In this document: positions 1-7,967 of the stretch, in pieces
How the letters are laid out: every line of letters begins with the position of its first letter
Numbering within the stretch: the stretch's first letter is position 1
NCBI GenBank assembly: GCA_937141405.1
Contig: CAKZQQ010000006.1
Location: 353,292-417,291 of the forward strand
Source: an uncultured Campylobacterota bacterium
GTDB lineage: Bacteria > Campylobacterota > Campylobacteria > Campylobacterales > Sulfurovaceae
Length of the DNA: 64,000 bases
Reading direction: 5' to 3'
Position numbers and translations under genes: made by a program
Notes under the pieces: generated by a model
What the model saw: only the letters and a program-made list of their open reading frames with translations
Database searches by the model: none
Told to the model about the DNA's origin: nothing

Positions 1-257
1 GCTATTGCTCCCCACCAGAAGAGGGCTAAGATTGCCATAAATGCTATAAGTTTTAAGATTGCATCATTTTCAAAAGAGTATATGTTGTTATTGATAAAAT
101 CAGCAACGACGAGATTGAATCTGGAGCCTAAAAAAACTCCAAGTACAAGACCAAGCAGACCGATAATCTCATTTACAAAACCCCTCAAAAGACCCTTGAG
201 CCCTAAGATGAGTACAATTGAGCCGATGATGATATCAAAATAATGTATGCCATTCAT
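1..257 (-). CDS. cvpA: CvpA family membrane protein (3' part outside window)
   Basis: Reading leftwards from ATG at 257, the frame stays open to the window edge, giving about 85 residues. The visible part starts MNGIHYFDIIIGSIVLILGL and then shows the GLLRGF..EIIGLLG pattern typical of CvpA (colicin V production) family inner-membrane proteins, with three hydrophobic segments. CvpA homologues affect envelope homeostasis; the biochemical role is unknown. The gene points the same way as pilT and gatC, with about 60 bp between it and the pilT stop, so it may be read from the same transcript. Confidence 0.85.
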   Translation of the reverse strand, partial: MNGIHYFDIIIGSIVLILGLKGLLRGFVNEIIGLLGLVLGVFLGSRFNLVVADFINNNIYSFENDAILKLIAFMAILALFWWGAI

Positions 258-316
258 AAAAAATATCTACCTTAAAAATAATGGCTTATTTTACCCACTG
301 ATGAGTAAAAAGCATC

Positions 317-1390
317 TTAGTATGGTCTTGGCATTAGTTTAGCTAGTTCATCAGGCGCATTGGCATATTGGAAAGCATTTTCTTTTGAGATAGCACCTTG
401 CTTGACGAGATTGAAAAGAACTTGCGTTTGTGTCTGCATGCCCGTGCCTTCTTGACCCAGCTGCATTTGCGAATAGACTTGATGCACTTTATCTTCCCTG
501 ATAAGGTTAGCTATCGCGTGATTCATAACCAATATCTCTGAAGCAGCAATCCTTCCTTTATTGATTTTTGGGATAAGTGTTTGTGAAATGATAGAGACTA
601 GAGAAGTTGAGAGCATAGCTCGAATCTGTGGCTGTTCATCGCCTGTGAAAACATCAAGAATCCTGTTGATTGTTCTTGCAGAAGAGCTTGTATGGAGTGT
701 TCCAAAAACCAAGTGTCCGGTCTCTGCGGCTGTCAGCGCAGCTTCGATAGTCTCTTTATCCCGCATCTCCCCGATAAGTATGACATCGGGGTCTTGTCTG
801 AGCGCGTATTTGAGTGCCGTGGCAAATGTTCGCGTATCTTTTTCTACTTCTCTACACGAGAAGACGGATTTTTTATTTCTATGGATAAACTCCACTGGAT
901 CCTCAATGGTGATGATATGTTTTTTTTGAGTTAAATTGATCTCATTGAGCATCGCGGCAAGTGTTGTTGATTTCCCTGAGCCCGTAGGTCCCGTTACAAG
1001 GATAAGACCTTTTTCTCTTTGCATCAATTTTTTATAGAGTTGTGGTGCACCTAGCTCATCTAGGGATGGAACATCAAAAGGGATCGTTCTAAATGCTGCC
1101 GCAACATCGCCGAGTGTTCTATAGAAGTTCGCTCTAAATCTCCCAATACCCTCAAGCTCTATCGAAAAGTCAAGCTCATTGAACTCTTCAAACTGGTGTT
1201 TTTGTTTCTCTTTAAGTAAAGAGTATGCCATCTCTTCGATATCTTTCCCTGTCAACTTTGGTAGATTAACCGGCTTCAAAATCCCATCAAGTCTGATAAG
1301 AGGTTCACAATTTGCAACAAGGTGAAGGTCTGATGCCCCATATGTGGTAACACTTTTTAGTAATTTTTTGATATTAAATTCATTTTCCAT
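317..1390 (-). CDS. pilT: PilT-like type IV pilus retraction ATPase
   Basis: A 357-residue secretion ATPase of the PilT/PilU type. An N-terminal domain carries ASDLHL (about 19-24). The ATPase core has Walker A GPTGSGKST (134-142), an Asp box TIEDPVE (about 161-167), Walker B DVILIGEMRD (202-211), a His box GHLVFGTLHT (225-234) and the PilT AIRNLIRE-type signature as AIANLIRED near 290. Full length for the family. It is expected to power retraction of type IV pili or a related pseudopilus; a pseudopilin gene lies at the far end of the window (63190). It is 14 bp downstream of gatC on the same strand, so probably co-transcribed. Confidence 0.93.
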   Translation of the reverse strand: MENEFNIKKLLKSVTTYGASDLHLVANCEPLIRLDGILKPVNLPKLTGKDIEEMAYSLLKEKQKHQFEEFNELDFSIELEGIGRFRANFYRTLGDVAAAFRTIPFDVPSLDELGAPQLYKKLMQREKGLILVTGPTGSGKSTTLAAMLNEINLTQKKHIITIEDPVEFIHRNKKSVFSCREVEKDTRTFATALKYALRQDPDVILIGEMRDKETIEAALTAAETGHLVFGTLHTSSSARTINRILDVFTGDEQPQIRAMLSTSLVSIISQTLIPKINKGRIAASEILVMNHAIANLIREDKVHQVYSQMQLGQEGTGMQTQTQVLFNLVKQGAISKENAFQYANAPDELAKLMPRPY

Positions 1391-1404
1391 TCTGGCTCCT
1401 TGGT

Positions 1405-1695
1405 TTATTCGATTATAGCCGGAACTATAAAAAAGTTATCTTCGCTTTGTGGCGCATGTTTGAGTATATCTTGTGAACTTTTTTGATCCTTTTGTATGGT
1501 ATCTTCCCTCATCGGTGTGCCTCCGTCAAGTGTTGAGAAAGAAGCATCAAGATTTGAAGTGTCAAGTTCACCTAGATTTTCTACATATTTGACGATCTCA
1601 TTTAGCTGTCCGAGAATCTCCTCTTTTCTTGAGTCATCAACCTTTAAGTGAGACAATTTTTCTAGCTTTTCTAAAACGGTGTTATCAAAATTCAC
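1405..1695 (-). CDS. gatC: Asp-tRNA(Asn)/Glu-tRNA(Gln) amidotransferase subunit C
   Basis: A 96-residue protein with the GatC pattern: a VEKLEKLSHLKVDD-like N-terminal helix, a central helix ending in VKYVENLGELDT, and the TPMREDT motif. GatC stabilises the GatAB amidotransferase that makes Gln-tRNA(Gln) and Asn-tRNA(Asn) by transamidation, the usual route in Campylobacterota. gatA and gatB are not nearby. First gene of the leftward gatC-pilT pair and divergent from the ferredoxin-thioredoxin reductase gene, with about 100 bp between the starts. Confidence 0.92.
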   Translation of the reverse strand: MNFDNTVLEKLEKLSHLKVDDSRKEEILGQLNEIVKYVENLGELDTSNLDASFSTLDGGTPMREDTIQKDQKSSQDILKHAPQSEDNFFIVPAIIE

Positions 1696-1796
1696 AATTT
1701 ATCCCTATTTGAACTTAGTTTTTCGATTATCATTATATATTAAATAGCTTTAAGATATAACTTGATTATAATAAAGTAAAAATAAGGGGTTTTATA

Positions 1797-2132
1797 ATGT
1801 TACAACAGATTGATATGGGCTCTGATGAGTTTAAACATGAGCTTGAAAAGACTAAAAAGTTTACTGATAAAGTGTGTAAAACTTTTGGTTTTGTCTACCA
1901 TCCGAATGAGGATGTCAATGAGGGTGTCTTGATGGGGCTTGCAAGGCACAAGTTGCTTTATGGAAAGCGATTTTGTCCCTGCTTTATGGTCGTTGAAGAG
2001 GACGGAAAAATGAAAAGTGCTGATGATAGGATATGTCCATGCAAACCGGCTCTTGAGTTGGAGATACCAAATGAAGGAAAATGCCACTGTGGGATATTTT
2101 GCACTCCCGAATATGTAAAAAATAACAGTTAG
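1797..2132 (+). CDS. Ferredoxin-thioredoxin reductase catalytic (beta) chain
   Basis: A 111-residue protein with the three cysteine motifs that define the FTR catalytic chain: CPCF (about 60), CPCK (about 81) and CHCGIFC (about 96-102). These ligate one [4Fe-4S] cluster next to a redox-active disulfide, passing electrons from ferredoxin to thioredoxin. The plant variable (alpha) chain is not encoded nearby, as usual in non-phototrophs. First gene of a rightward run with the rhodanese gene 10 bp downstream. A TATAAT-like box lies near 1766 and an AAGGGG ribosome site precedes the ATG. Confidence 0.9.
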   Translation: MLQQIDMGSDEFKHELEKTKKFTDKVCKTFGFVYHPNEDVNEGVLMGLARHKLLYGKRFCPCFMVVEEDGKMKSADDRICPCKPALELEIPNEGKCHCGIFCTPEYVKNNS

Positions 2133-2142
2133 AGGGAAAGGG

Positions 2143-2487
2143 TTGTACGATAAGAGAGATATAAGCTCAGATGAGTTGGAGGCGATGTTAAAACAGAGAG
2201 AGCAGGACGAGATCGATTTTTTACTCATAGATGTAAGAGAGTCTTTTGAGTATGATGAAGCGTATATTGAGGGGGTTGATCTTCTGAAGCCTACATCGGA
2301 GTTTTCAAGCTGGGCGAGAGATTTTCTAGAGAATGAAAAGGATAAAAAACTGATTTTTACCTGTAGAACTGGCAATAGAAGTGCACAGGTACAACACATC
2401 TTAATGCGCAATGGACATAAAGATTGTGTCAATCATATTGGTGGAATTGTATCTTATCGTGGTAAAATAGTAGCACCAAAGCAATAA
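2143..2487 (+). CDS. Single-domain rhodanese-like protein
   Basis: A 114-residue protein starting at TTG (MYDKRDISSDELEAML), preceded by AGAGGGAAAGGG as ribosome site. It shows rhodanese features: DVRESFEYDEAYIEG and the catalytic loop TCRTGNRS with the active Cys near residue 78. Such domains carry a persulfide on this Cys and serve in sulfur transfer or sulfide detoxification. It lies between a ferredoxin-thioredoxin reductase and dapE with 9-10 bp gaps, so it is probably in one operon with redox genes. The substrate cannot be told from sequence. Confidence 0.88.
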   Translation: MYDKRDISSDELEAMLKQREQDEIDFLLIDVRESFEYDEAYIEGVDLLKPTSEFSSWARDFLENEKDKKLIFTCRTGNRSAQVQHILMRNGHKDCVNHIGGIVSYRGKIVAPKQ

Positions 2488-2496
2488 GGATGAGAG

Positions 2497-3600
2497 ATGA
2501 GTGTTGTGGACATTCTTTTAAAGTTACTCAGTTTTAGATCGATAACCCCCGAAGATGATGGTGCGTTTGATTGGATTGAAGCATATTTAGATGAGTTTGA
2601 AGCCATATATTACAACGAGGCCGGAGTTAAAAATCTTTTTTTAACAAAAGAGTTTGGCAAAGGTGCGCATCTCTGTTTTGCCGGGCACATTGATGTTGTT
2701 CCCCCGGGTGAGGGGTGGGAGAGCAATCCTTTTGTACCTATGATTGATGAGGGCTATATCTACGGTAGGGGAGCACAAGATATGAAAAGCGGTGTCGCTG
2801 CATTTCTTGCCGCACTCAAAGAGAGCTCAAATTTTCAAGGAAGACTCTCCGTGCTACTCACATCTGATGAGGAGGGGGATGCTCTGCATGGTACAAAAGT
2901 GATGTTAGAGCATCTCAAAAGCATCAATCTTTTGCCCGAGTATTGCGTCGTAGCAGAGCCAACATGTGAGGAGCATTTTGGTGATGCTTTCAAAGTGGGC
3001 AGGCGAGGCTCTATCAATGGAGTGATTACGGTTCACGGCGTTCAAGGGCATGCCGCTTATCCTGAAAAATCAAAAAATCCTATCCATATGATAGCTCCAA
3101 TATTAGCTGAAATTGCCGGTGTCGAGCTTGATAGCGGTGATGCATTTTTTGCGCCAAGTAGACTCGTCATCACTGATATTCGCTCCGGCTTCGAAGTAAC
3201 CAATGTAACGCCTGATGTTTTAAAGTTGATGTTCAATGTCCGAAACTCTACAAAGACATCAGGCGAGGCGATAGAGGCATTTATCAAAGATCATTTTGCC
3301 GGAGTTGATTATGATTTGAGATTAATGCAAAGTGCTGAGCCTTTTGTAACGAGAGAATCTATATTGGTTGACTATTTAGCCAAAAGTATAGAAGAGATTA
3401 CGGCATTAAAACCAAAAAGCTCAACAGCAGGCGGGACGAGTGATGCTAGATTTGTCGCCGCTTATGGTATAGATGTGGTAGAATTTGGAGTCAAGAATGA
3501 TAGGATACACTCTAAAAATGAGCGAGTCGGTATCGATGAGGTTGAAGCACTCTATGAGGTGTTTTTAAAAGTTATAGAGGCATTTAAGATAAAGGATTGA
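2497..3600 (+). CDS. dapE: Succinyl-diaminopimelate desuccinylase
   Basis: A 367-residue M20-family metallohydrolase. Metal-site motifs are in order: GHIDVVPPGEGW (near 63), GRGAQDMKSG (near 92) and TSDEEGDA (near 125), with further ligands at AEPTCEE and the C-terminal IHSKNERV. The central dimerisation domain is present (RRGSINGVITVHG). It hydrolyses N-succinyl-LL-diaminopimelate in lysine and peptidoglycan synthesis. Full length. It starts 9 bp after the rhodanese gene and abuts the thioredoxin-fold gene 1 bp downstream. Confidence 0.92.
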   Translation: MSVVDILLKLLSFRSITPEDDGAFDWIEAYLDEFEAIYYNEAGVKNLFLTKEFGKGAHLCFAGHIDVVPPGEGWESNPFVPMIDEGYIYGRGAQDMKSGVAAFLAALKESSNFQGRLSVLLTSDEEGDALHGTKVMLEHLKSINLLPEYCVVAEPTCEEHFGDAFKVGRRGSINGVITVHGVQGHAAYPEKSKNPIHMIAPILAEIAGVELDSGDAFFAPSRLVITDIRSGFEVTNVTPDVLKLMFNVRNSTKTSGEAIEAFIKDHFAGVDYDLRLMQSAEPFVTRESILVDYLAKSIEEITALKPKSSTAGGTSDARFVAAYGIDVVEFGVKNDRIHSKNERVGIDEVEALYEVFLKVIEAFKIKD

Positions 3601-3601
3601 C

Positions 3602-4015
3602 TTGAAAAGAGTACTATTTTTACTTTTGGCTTTATCTGCTCTGATTTTTGCAGATGGGCTCAACTGGCGGGCAACACTCGGCGATGCTATAAGTGTGGCA
3701 AAAAAACAAGATAAGATGATTATGGTTTTTGTTGAGAGTGACTATTGTAGATGGTGTAAAAAGATGAAAAATAGAACTTTTATCAATCCCAATGTAGTCC
3801 AGAGGCTCTTGCAAATAGAGGCAGTAAAAGTGAAGCGAGATGATTATGATACACTTCAAGATTTCCCTTCCATACGGGGTGTTCCCACGATATTTTTTAT
3901 CACATCGGATAAAAAGATCGTAGGGCAGATTGTCGGTTATGTTGATCCGGTTGATTTTTTGAGCTACCTTAATGATGCGCAAGCTAAAGCGAAGAAGCTA
4001 AAAAAAGAGATATAG
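3602..4015 (+). CDS. Secreted thioredoxin-fold protein (SoxW/Thioredoxin_7 type)
   Basis: A 137-residue protein starting at TTG immediately after the dapE stop. Residues 1-18 form a signal peptide (LFLLLALSALIFADG). The mature part has a thioredoxin-like fold with redox motif CRWC in the context SDYCRWCKKMKNRTF and a cis-Pro loop GVPTIFF. Proteins of this type reduce or isomerise periplasmic thiols; SoxW-like members support sulfur oxidation. It may work with the redox genes upstream, but no sox gene is visible. One bp separates it from the histidine kinase gene. Confidence 0.82.
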   Translation: MKRVLFLLLALSALIFADGLNWRATLGDAISVAKKQDKMIMVFVESDYCRWCKKMKNRTFINPNVVQRLLQIEAVKVKRDDYDTLQDFPSIRGVPTIFFITSDKKIVGQIVGYVDPVDFLSYLNDAQAKAKKLKKEI

Positions 4016-4016
4016 G

Positions 4017-5039
4017 ATGCTCTACAAAAAACCAAGACTCAGCGAATATATCTTAGCAAGAGTTGTAACGGTTTCTCTTGGGCTCTATCTTCTCTTTTTT
4101 ATTATCATGCTCTCCTTTTTAGGGTCCAATAGGCTTGCTTGGCTCTCTTTAGCGTTTGTTGCGCTTGCTTTTATCGCATTTATCTATATAGTGTATAGAG
4201 GAACAAAGAGCGTTCAAAAAGAGCTCTCGATAGTCAATAAATATCTCGCAAATCTTGAAGAGACCGATGTAATCGATTATGAGACGAAATTTTTCGCTAA
4301 AGAGTTTGAACAGATCAATGAAAATCTCATCAAAGTGCTGAGTAAATACAAAAAAAGAGAGGAGATGAAACAAAAATACACCTCCAAACTAAAACTCAAA
4401 AATCGCCAAAGAAGCGATATGATCTCAGCCATTGCCCATGAGTTTAGGAACCCAATCGCCGCCATTATGGGATATGCACAGACGCTTGAAGATGATAAAG
4501 ATCTCAGTGATGCGATGCGAGATAGATTTTTAAGCAAGATCAATGCAAATAGCCAAAAGATAGAGGACCTCCTTAAAAGGCTTATCTTGTGGAATAAGTT
4601 TGAAAGTGGCGAGGCGAGACTGGAGAAGACAAATTTTCGCATCACTTCTTTGGTAGAGAACATTGCTCAGGATCTTAAAGAGAAATATAAAGGCAGAGAT
4701 ATTCTCGTCCGGGGTGAGGATTTTAGTATCGATGCCGATAGAACACTCATGGAAGTCGTTGTTAAAAACCTTATAGAAAATGCGCTCAAATACTCTAGCG
4801 AAGATGTTGAGGTCAAACTAGAAGGCAGAAAGATAAGTATTGTAGATAAGGGTGTGGGTATCTCCGAGGAGCATCTCGATAAGGTAACGAAGAAGTTTTA
4901 TCGCTCCGGTACGCATAATTGGGATAACTCTATGGGATTGGGGCTTTCTATCGTCAAAACGATTCTTTCACTGCATGGTAGTTACCTTGAGATAGAGAGC
5001 AAAGAGAGTGAGGGCTCTACCTTCTCATTTGAGATGTGA
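4017..5039 (+). CDS. Orphan sensor histidine kinase
   Basis: A 340-residue kinase. Two membrane helices (about 11-37 and 41-60) leave almost no periplasmic loop, so sensing is probably in the membrane or cytoplasm. The HisKA domain has the phospho-accepting His141 in AIAHEFRNPIAAIMG. The ATPase domain has the N box NLIENALKYS, G1 DKGVGISEEH, the F box KKFYRSG and G2 MGLGLSIVK. No HAMP domain and no response regulator gene adjoin it, so its partner is unknown. It abuts the thioredoxin-fold gene and is followed after 7 bp by the DUF1801-like gene. Confidence 0.88.
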   Translation: MLYKKPRLSEYILARVVTVSLGLYLLFFIIMLSFLGSNRLAWLSLAFVALAFIAFIYIVYRGTKSVQKELSIVNKYLANLEETDVIDYETKFFAKEFEQINENLIKVLSKYKKREEMKQKYTSKLKLKNRQRSDMISAIAHEFRNPIAAIMGYAQTLEDDKDLSDAMRDRFLSKINANSQKIEDLLKRLILWNKFESGEARLEKTNFRITSLVENIAQDLKEKYKGRDILVRGEDFSIDADRTLMEVVVKNLIENALKYSSEDVEVKLEGRKISIVDKGVGISEEHLDKVTKKFYRSGTHNWDNSMGLGLSIVKTILSLHGSYLEIESKESEGSTFSFEM

Positions 5040-5046
5040 TAGCGCC

Positions 5047-5421
5047 ATGCAGTATGATCTAGATATCAAGAGCAAATACGCGCAAATATTTAAAACCATA
5101 CGCAAGATACTCCTTTCTTACCCTCAAATCAAAGAGTTTAAAAATGCCAAGCAGACCTCTTATGGTGATGCGTATGGCGTAGTTGTTATGATGAGGAGTA
5201 AAAAAGAGTATTTAGTTGTTGCTTTTGGAAGAGGACATAAGCTTCAAGAGAAGTTTCCACAGCTGCAAGGGAGCGGCAAGATAGTCAGACATCTCTATTT
5301 TAAAGAGAGCGATAGTGTGGATGAAGCACGCTTGCGCGAGATGATAGAGGAGAGTTTTATCTTGGGGTTAGAGGCAGATGAGATAAAGCGCTTGAGGGCT
5401 ATAAGGAGTGGGAGAGGGTGA
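5047..5421 (+). CDS. DUF1801-like protein
   Basis: A protein of 124 residues beginning MQYDLDIKSKYAQIF. An upstream in-frame start (5008) lies inside the histidine kinase gene and is less likely. The middle part (FKNAKQTSYGDAYGVVVMM...YLVVAFGRGHKLQEKFPQLQG) and the tail resemble the DUF1801/YdhG group, small proteins that often accompany or resemble MmcQ/YjbR folds. Function is unknown. Same strand and 7 bp from the kinase gene. It converges with the Cys-rich lipoprotein gene at 5446. Confidence 0.6.
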   Translation: MQYDLDIKSKYAQIFKTIRKILLSYPQIKEFKNAKQTSYGDAYGVVVMMRSKKEYLVVAFGRGHKLQEKFPQLQGSGKIVRHLYFKESDSVDEARLREMIEESFILGLEADEIKRLRAIRSGRG

Positions 5422-5445
5422 GTTGGCTCACCAACTCTTTATCTT

Positions 5446-5973
5446 TTAAGGCATTGTATATTCAGCCAATCCACACTGCGTAACCTTCATGCAATCCATA
5501 GTGTTTTTAGCTCTAAATCCGCTCATGCATTTGATTGTTTTTTCCGACCAGTGTTGACACTCTTGAAAGCAGGTGTTATAAGCAGCATTGCGATCTGTTT
5601 GGGTATCATCATCAGCATAAGAGACACAGTATTTGTAGTTGTAGCATGCCTTAGTGCATCGATAGTCTATAGGTTTTTCAGGCTCATATTCGTAAGGGTC
5701 TTGCGTGTCTTCCGTGCGGCAGCTTCCCTCATTGATATTGATTTGATCACATTTTGTAGCTTTACTCATGCACTCAATAGCGCTATCTTTCCAGCCGTTG
5801 CAATGCGTTAAGCAGTCATCTAGATTGATATTTGCATCAGGGCAAAGTGCTTTTATCTTGTCATGACAGACCGTAAAGCAGTTAGCTTCATCAAATTCAG
5901 GAGGTGTAGGTGTTGATGAGTTACACCCGACAAAAAAGAAAATCACGGGAATCAAATAGAGGTATTTTTTCAT
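5446..5973 (-). CDS. Cysteine-rich two-repeat lipoprotein
   Basis: Start chosen at ATG 5973 because it gives a lipoprotein signal directly: MKKYLYLIPVIFFFVGC, Cys at 17. The 175-residue protein has about 18 cysteines in two related repeats. Each shows C-x3-C, a further Cys, C-x3-C-x2-W and then an I-x-CM segment (first half DDCLTHCNGW..IECM; second half NTCFQECQHW..IKCM), with an acidic EYEPEKPIDYR linker between. I see no haem motif. It is probably an outer- or inner-membrane-anchored periplasmic disulfide-rich protein; no family is recognised. Confidence 0.7.
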   Translation of the reverse strand: MKKYLYLIPVIFFFVGCNSSTPTPPEFDEANCFTVCHDKIKALCPDANINLDDCLTHCNGWKDSAIECMSKATKCDQININEGSCRTEDTQDPYEYEPEKPIDYRCTKACYNYKYCVSYADDDTQTDRNAAYNTCFQECQHWSEKTIKCMSGFRAKNTMDCMKVTQCGLAEYTMP

Positions 5974-6275
5974 CTTCTTGCCTTTATGCTTTATTAATTT
6001 AATTGTAACATAAAGTAATTTAGTTCCGTTTGACAAATAATTATCTGAATAATTAAATATATATAACAATATATATCATTTTAATTAATGAAAAAACGCA
6101 TAATTTTTTATCAAAATTGCTACCATTTTGCTATAGTTATATAAAAATCTCTTATTTTTCTTTAAAATATTTCCTTTTTAATAATATTTCATATACACTA
6201 TATCTAAAGCATATTGTTTTTGAATAAATTAATAAATATTGCTTATATTTATTATAACTAACAAAAGGAGGCGCT
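5974..6275. other. AT-rich divergent intergenic region
   Basis: About 300 bp, very AT-rich, between the leftward lipoprotein gene and the rightward molybdoenzyme operon. It must hold promoters for both. A TTGACA at 6030-6035 with TTAAAT 17 bp on is a weak rightward candidate but lies far from the start. AAAGGAGG at 6263-6270 is a strong ribosome site for the first operon gene. No hairpin or riboswitch is convincing. Confidence 0.4.
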
Positions 6276-7013
6276 ATGAAGTTAGGGTTTTTGGTAGATC
6301 TTCACCTTTGCATGGGATGCAAGGGGTGTGAAGTAGCCTGCAAAGTTGAAAATGAGGTTCCTCTTAGTTCATGGAGATTGAGGGTCAAATATCTCGATAG
6401 AGGAGTATTTCCCGATACTTCTAGAAGTTTTACGCCACTTCGATGTAACCACTGTGAAAATGCACCCTGTGAGAGGATATGTCCCGTATCGGCACTTCAT
6501 TACCTTGATAACGGCATCGTTAATATAGATAACGAAAGATGCATAGGCTGTGCCGGCTGTATGATGGCATGTCCGTATGGTGCTATCTATATGGATCCGG
6601 AGACAAATACCGCTGACAAATGCACCTACTGTGCCCATAGAGTTGAGGGTGGTTTACTGCCGGCTTGTGTTGTTGCATGTCCTGTTGAGGCAAATATTTT
6701 TGGAGATATAGAAGATGATACAAGTCACATATCTCAGTATATCATGGCACACAAAGGGAATGTGCAGGTAAGAAAACCGGAAAAACATACCAACCCTAAG
6801 CACTATTATGTTGGCGGTGGTACCTCTTCGCTTGATCCGCTTGCACATGAGAGAATCGAAGGGTATGGGCTTTTCAATAATATCACACACCTTAAAACAA
6901 ACGGTGATCCGCATCACGGCATAATCGATAGATTTTTAGCACCTTTTAAATCGCACGAAAAAGACAATAAAAGTTTTATGCAATCTGACAAAACCGAAAA
7001 AGGAGGTCACTAA
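6276..7013 (+). CDS. Four-cluster [4Fe-4S] electron-transfer subunit of molybdoenzyme
   Basis: A 245-residue DmsB/PsrB/NrfC-type subunit. Four cysteine sets are visible: CMGCKGCEVAC (from residue 12), CNHCENAPCERIC, CIGCAGCMMAC and CTYC..CVVAC, enough for four [4Fe-4S] clusters wiring the catalytic subunit to the quinone-reactive membrane subunit. There is no signal peptide; such subunits are carried across the membrane with the Tat-tagged partner. First gene of the operon; its stop overlaps the next start by 1 bp. Confidence 0.92.
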   Translation: MKLGFLVDLHLCMGCKGCEVACKVENEVPLSSWRLRVKYLDRGVFPDTSRSFTPLRCNHCENAPCERICPVSALHYLDNGIVNIDNERCIGCAGCMMACPYGAIYMDPETNTADKCTYCAHRVEGGLLPACVVACPVEANIFGDIEDDTSHISQYIMAHKGNVQVRKPEKHTNPKHYYVGGGTSSLDPLAHERIEGYGLFNNITHLKTNGDPHHGIIDRFLAPFKSHEKDNKSFMQSDKTEKGGH

Positions 7014-7957
7014 TGCAAGAGACAATTAACGCCACACAATCACTCGTCACGCTTGATGTTGCACTCCCGGGGATTATCTGGGGAGGTATCATTACTATCA
7101 ATATGTGGGCAAAGAGTATCGGCACGGGAGTTATCATAGTCGGTGCGTATCTTCTTTTTCGCCATAAAAAAGAGCAGATGCCAAACTATAGATGGCTCAT
7201 ACCGCTTATCGCATTTATCGCGCTCAATGTCTTTTTGCTCTTTACGCTCATCGACTTGCACCAGCCTTATAGGATGATAAATATATTTCTTCATCCGCAC
7301 TTTACCTCTGCAATCACGGTTGGAGCTTGGATAGCATCTCTCTTTACGCTTTTGGTATCAGTGATGCTTATCATCGGACTTGCAAGTGGTTTTCCTGATG
7401 TTCTCAGACACAATGGTGTTGCGAAAAAGTTACGAGGGAGCGAATCGCTCTACGATAAACTTTCTCCGATTGTTCTATTTTTGGCATTTCCTGTGACGCT
7501 CTATACTGCGATCATTATGGCAGAGTCCAGTGCGAGAGAGTTATGGCAAGCACCTACGGAGCTCACGCAGATGTTTTTAGCCGCACTCATAGCAGGTGCA
7601 GCTACACTCTTGCTTTTTAGTGCAAAATGGAGTGATGCAGTGAAAAAGGATATCACGCTCGTGTTGATATTTGCTGTTACTTTTAGCTTTTTGATCTATA
7701 TGGGTGAATACTTTTTCTCATTTAAATCATCAGAAGCTGAGGCAACTCTGGCATACATTCATCTAGGGGGCACCTATAGTATCCAGTTTTGGGTAGCGAT
7801 GATATTGGGATATATCTTACCATTTTTCTTAGGTATCCTCTCTATTAAAGAAAACACAAAAAGCGTTGCAAAAGTTGCTGCTGTTTCGGCTCTCATAGGG
7901 CTTTATTTGGCAAAAGATGTTTGGCTAAAAATACCTCAACTATTACCGTTGAGCTAA
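7013..7957 (+). CDS. NrfD/PsrC-type quinone-interacting membrane subunit
   Basis: A 314-residue integral membrane protein with 8-9 predicted helices and the NrfD/PsrC layout (LPGIIWGGIITINMWAKSIG near 21, a DLHQPYRM loop near 81). It anchors the complex and exchanges electrons with menaquinone. mqnE of the menaquinone pathway lies later in the window. Gene order FeS subunit - NrfD subunit - catalytic subunit is the order known for tetrathionate reductase (ttrBCA), but the catalytic subunit does not read as TtrA. Confidence 0.88.
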   Translation: MQETINATQSLVTLDVALPGIIWGGIITINMWAKSIGTGVIIVGAYLLFRHKKEQMPNYRWLIPLIAFIALNVFLLFTLIDLHQPYRMINIFLHPHFTSAITVGAWIASLFTLLVSVMLIIGLASGFPDVLRHNGVAKKLRGSESLYDKLSPIVLFLAFPVTLYTAIIMAESSARELWQAPTELTQMFLAALIAGAATLLLFSAKWSDAVKKDITLVLIFAVTFSFLIYMGEYFFSFKSSEAEATLAYIHLGGTYSIQFWVAMILGYILPFFLGILSIKENTKSVAKVAAVSALIGLYLAKDVWLKIPQLLPLS

Positions 7958-7967
7958 GGAGATTGAT

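Noticed and set aside
1800..2432. 210-codon open frame on the minus strand
   Set aside because: It lies antisense to the ferredoxin-thioredoxin reductase and rhodanese genes, both of which show clear family motifs. Its own product is Ser/Phe-rich with no domain.
5008..5046. Longer start for the DUF1801-like gene
   Set aside because: The extra residues lie within the histidine kinase 3' end and look like antiframe sequence; ATG 5047 fits the spacing.
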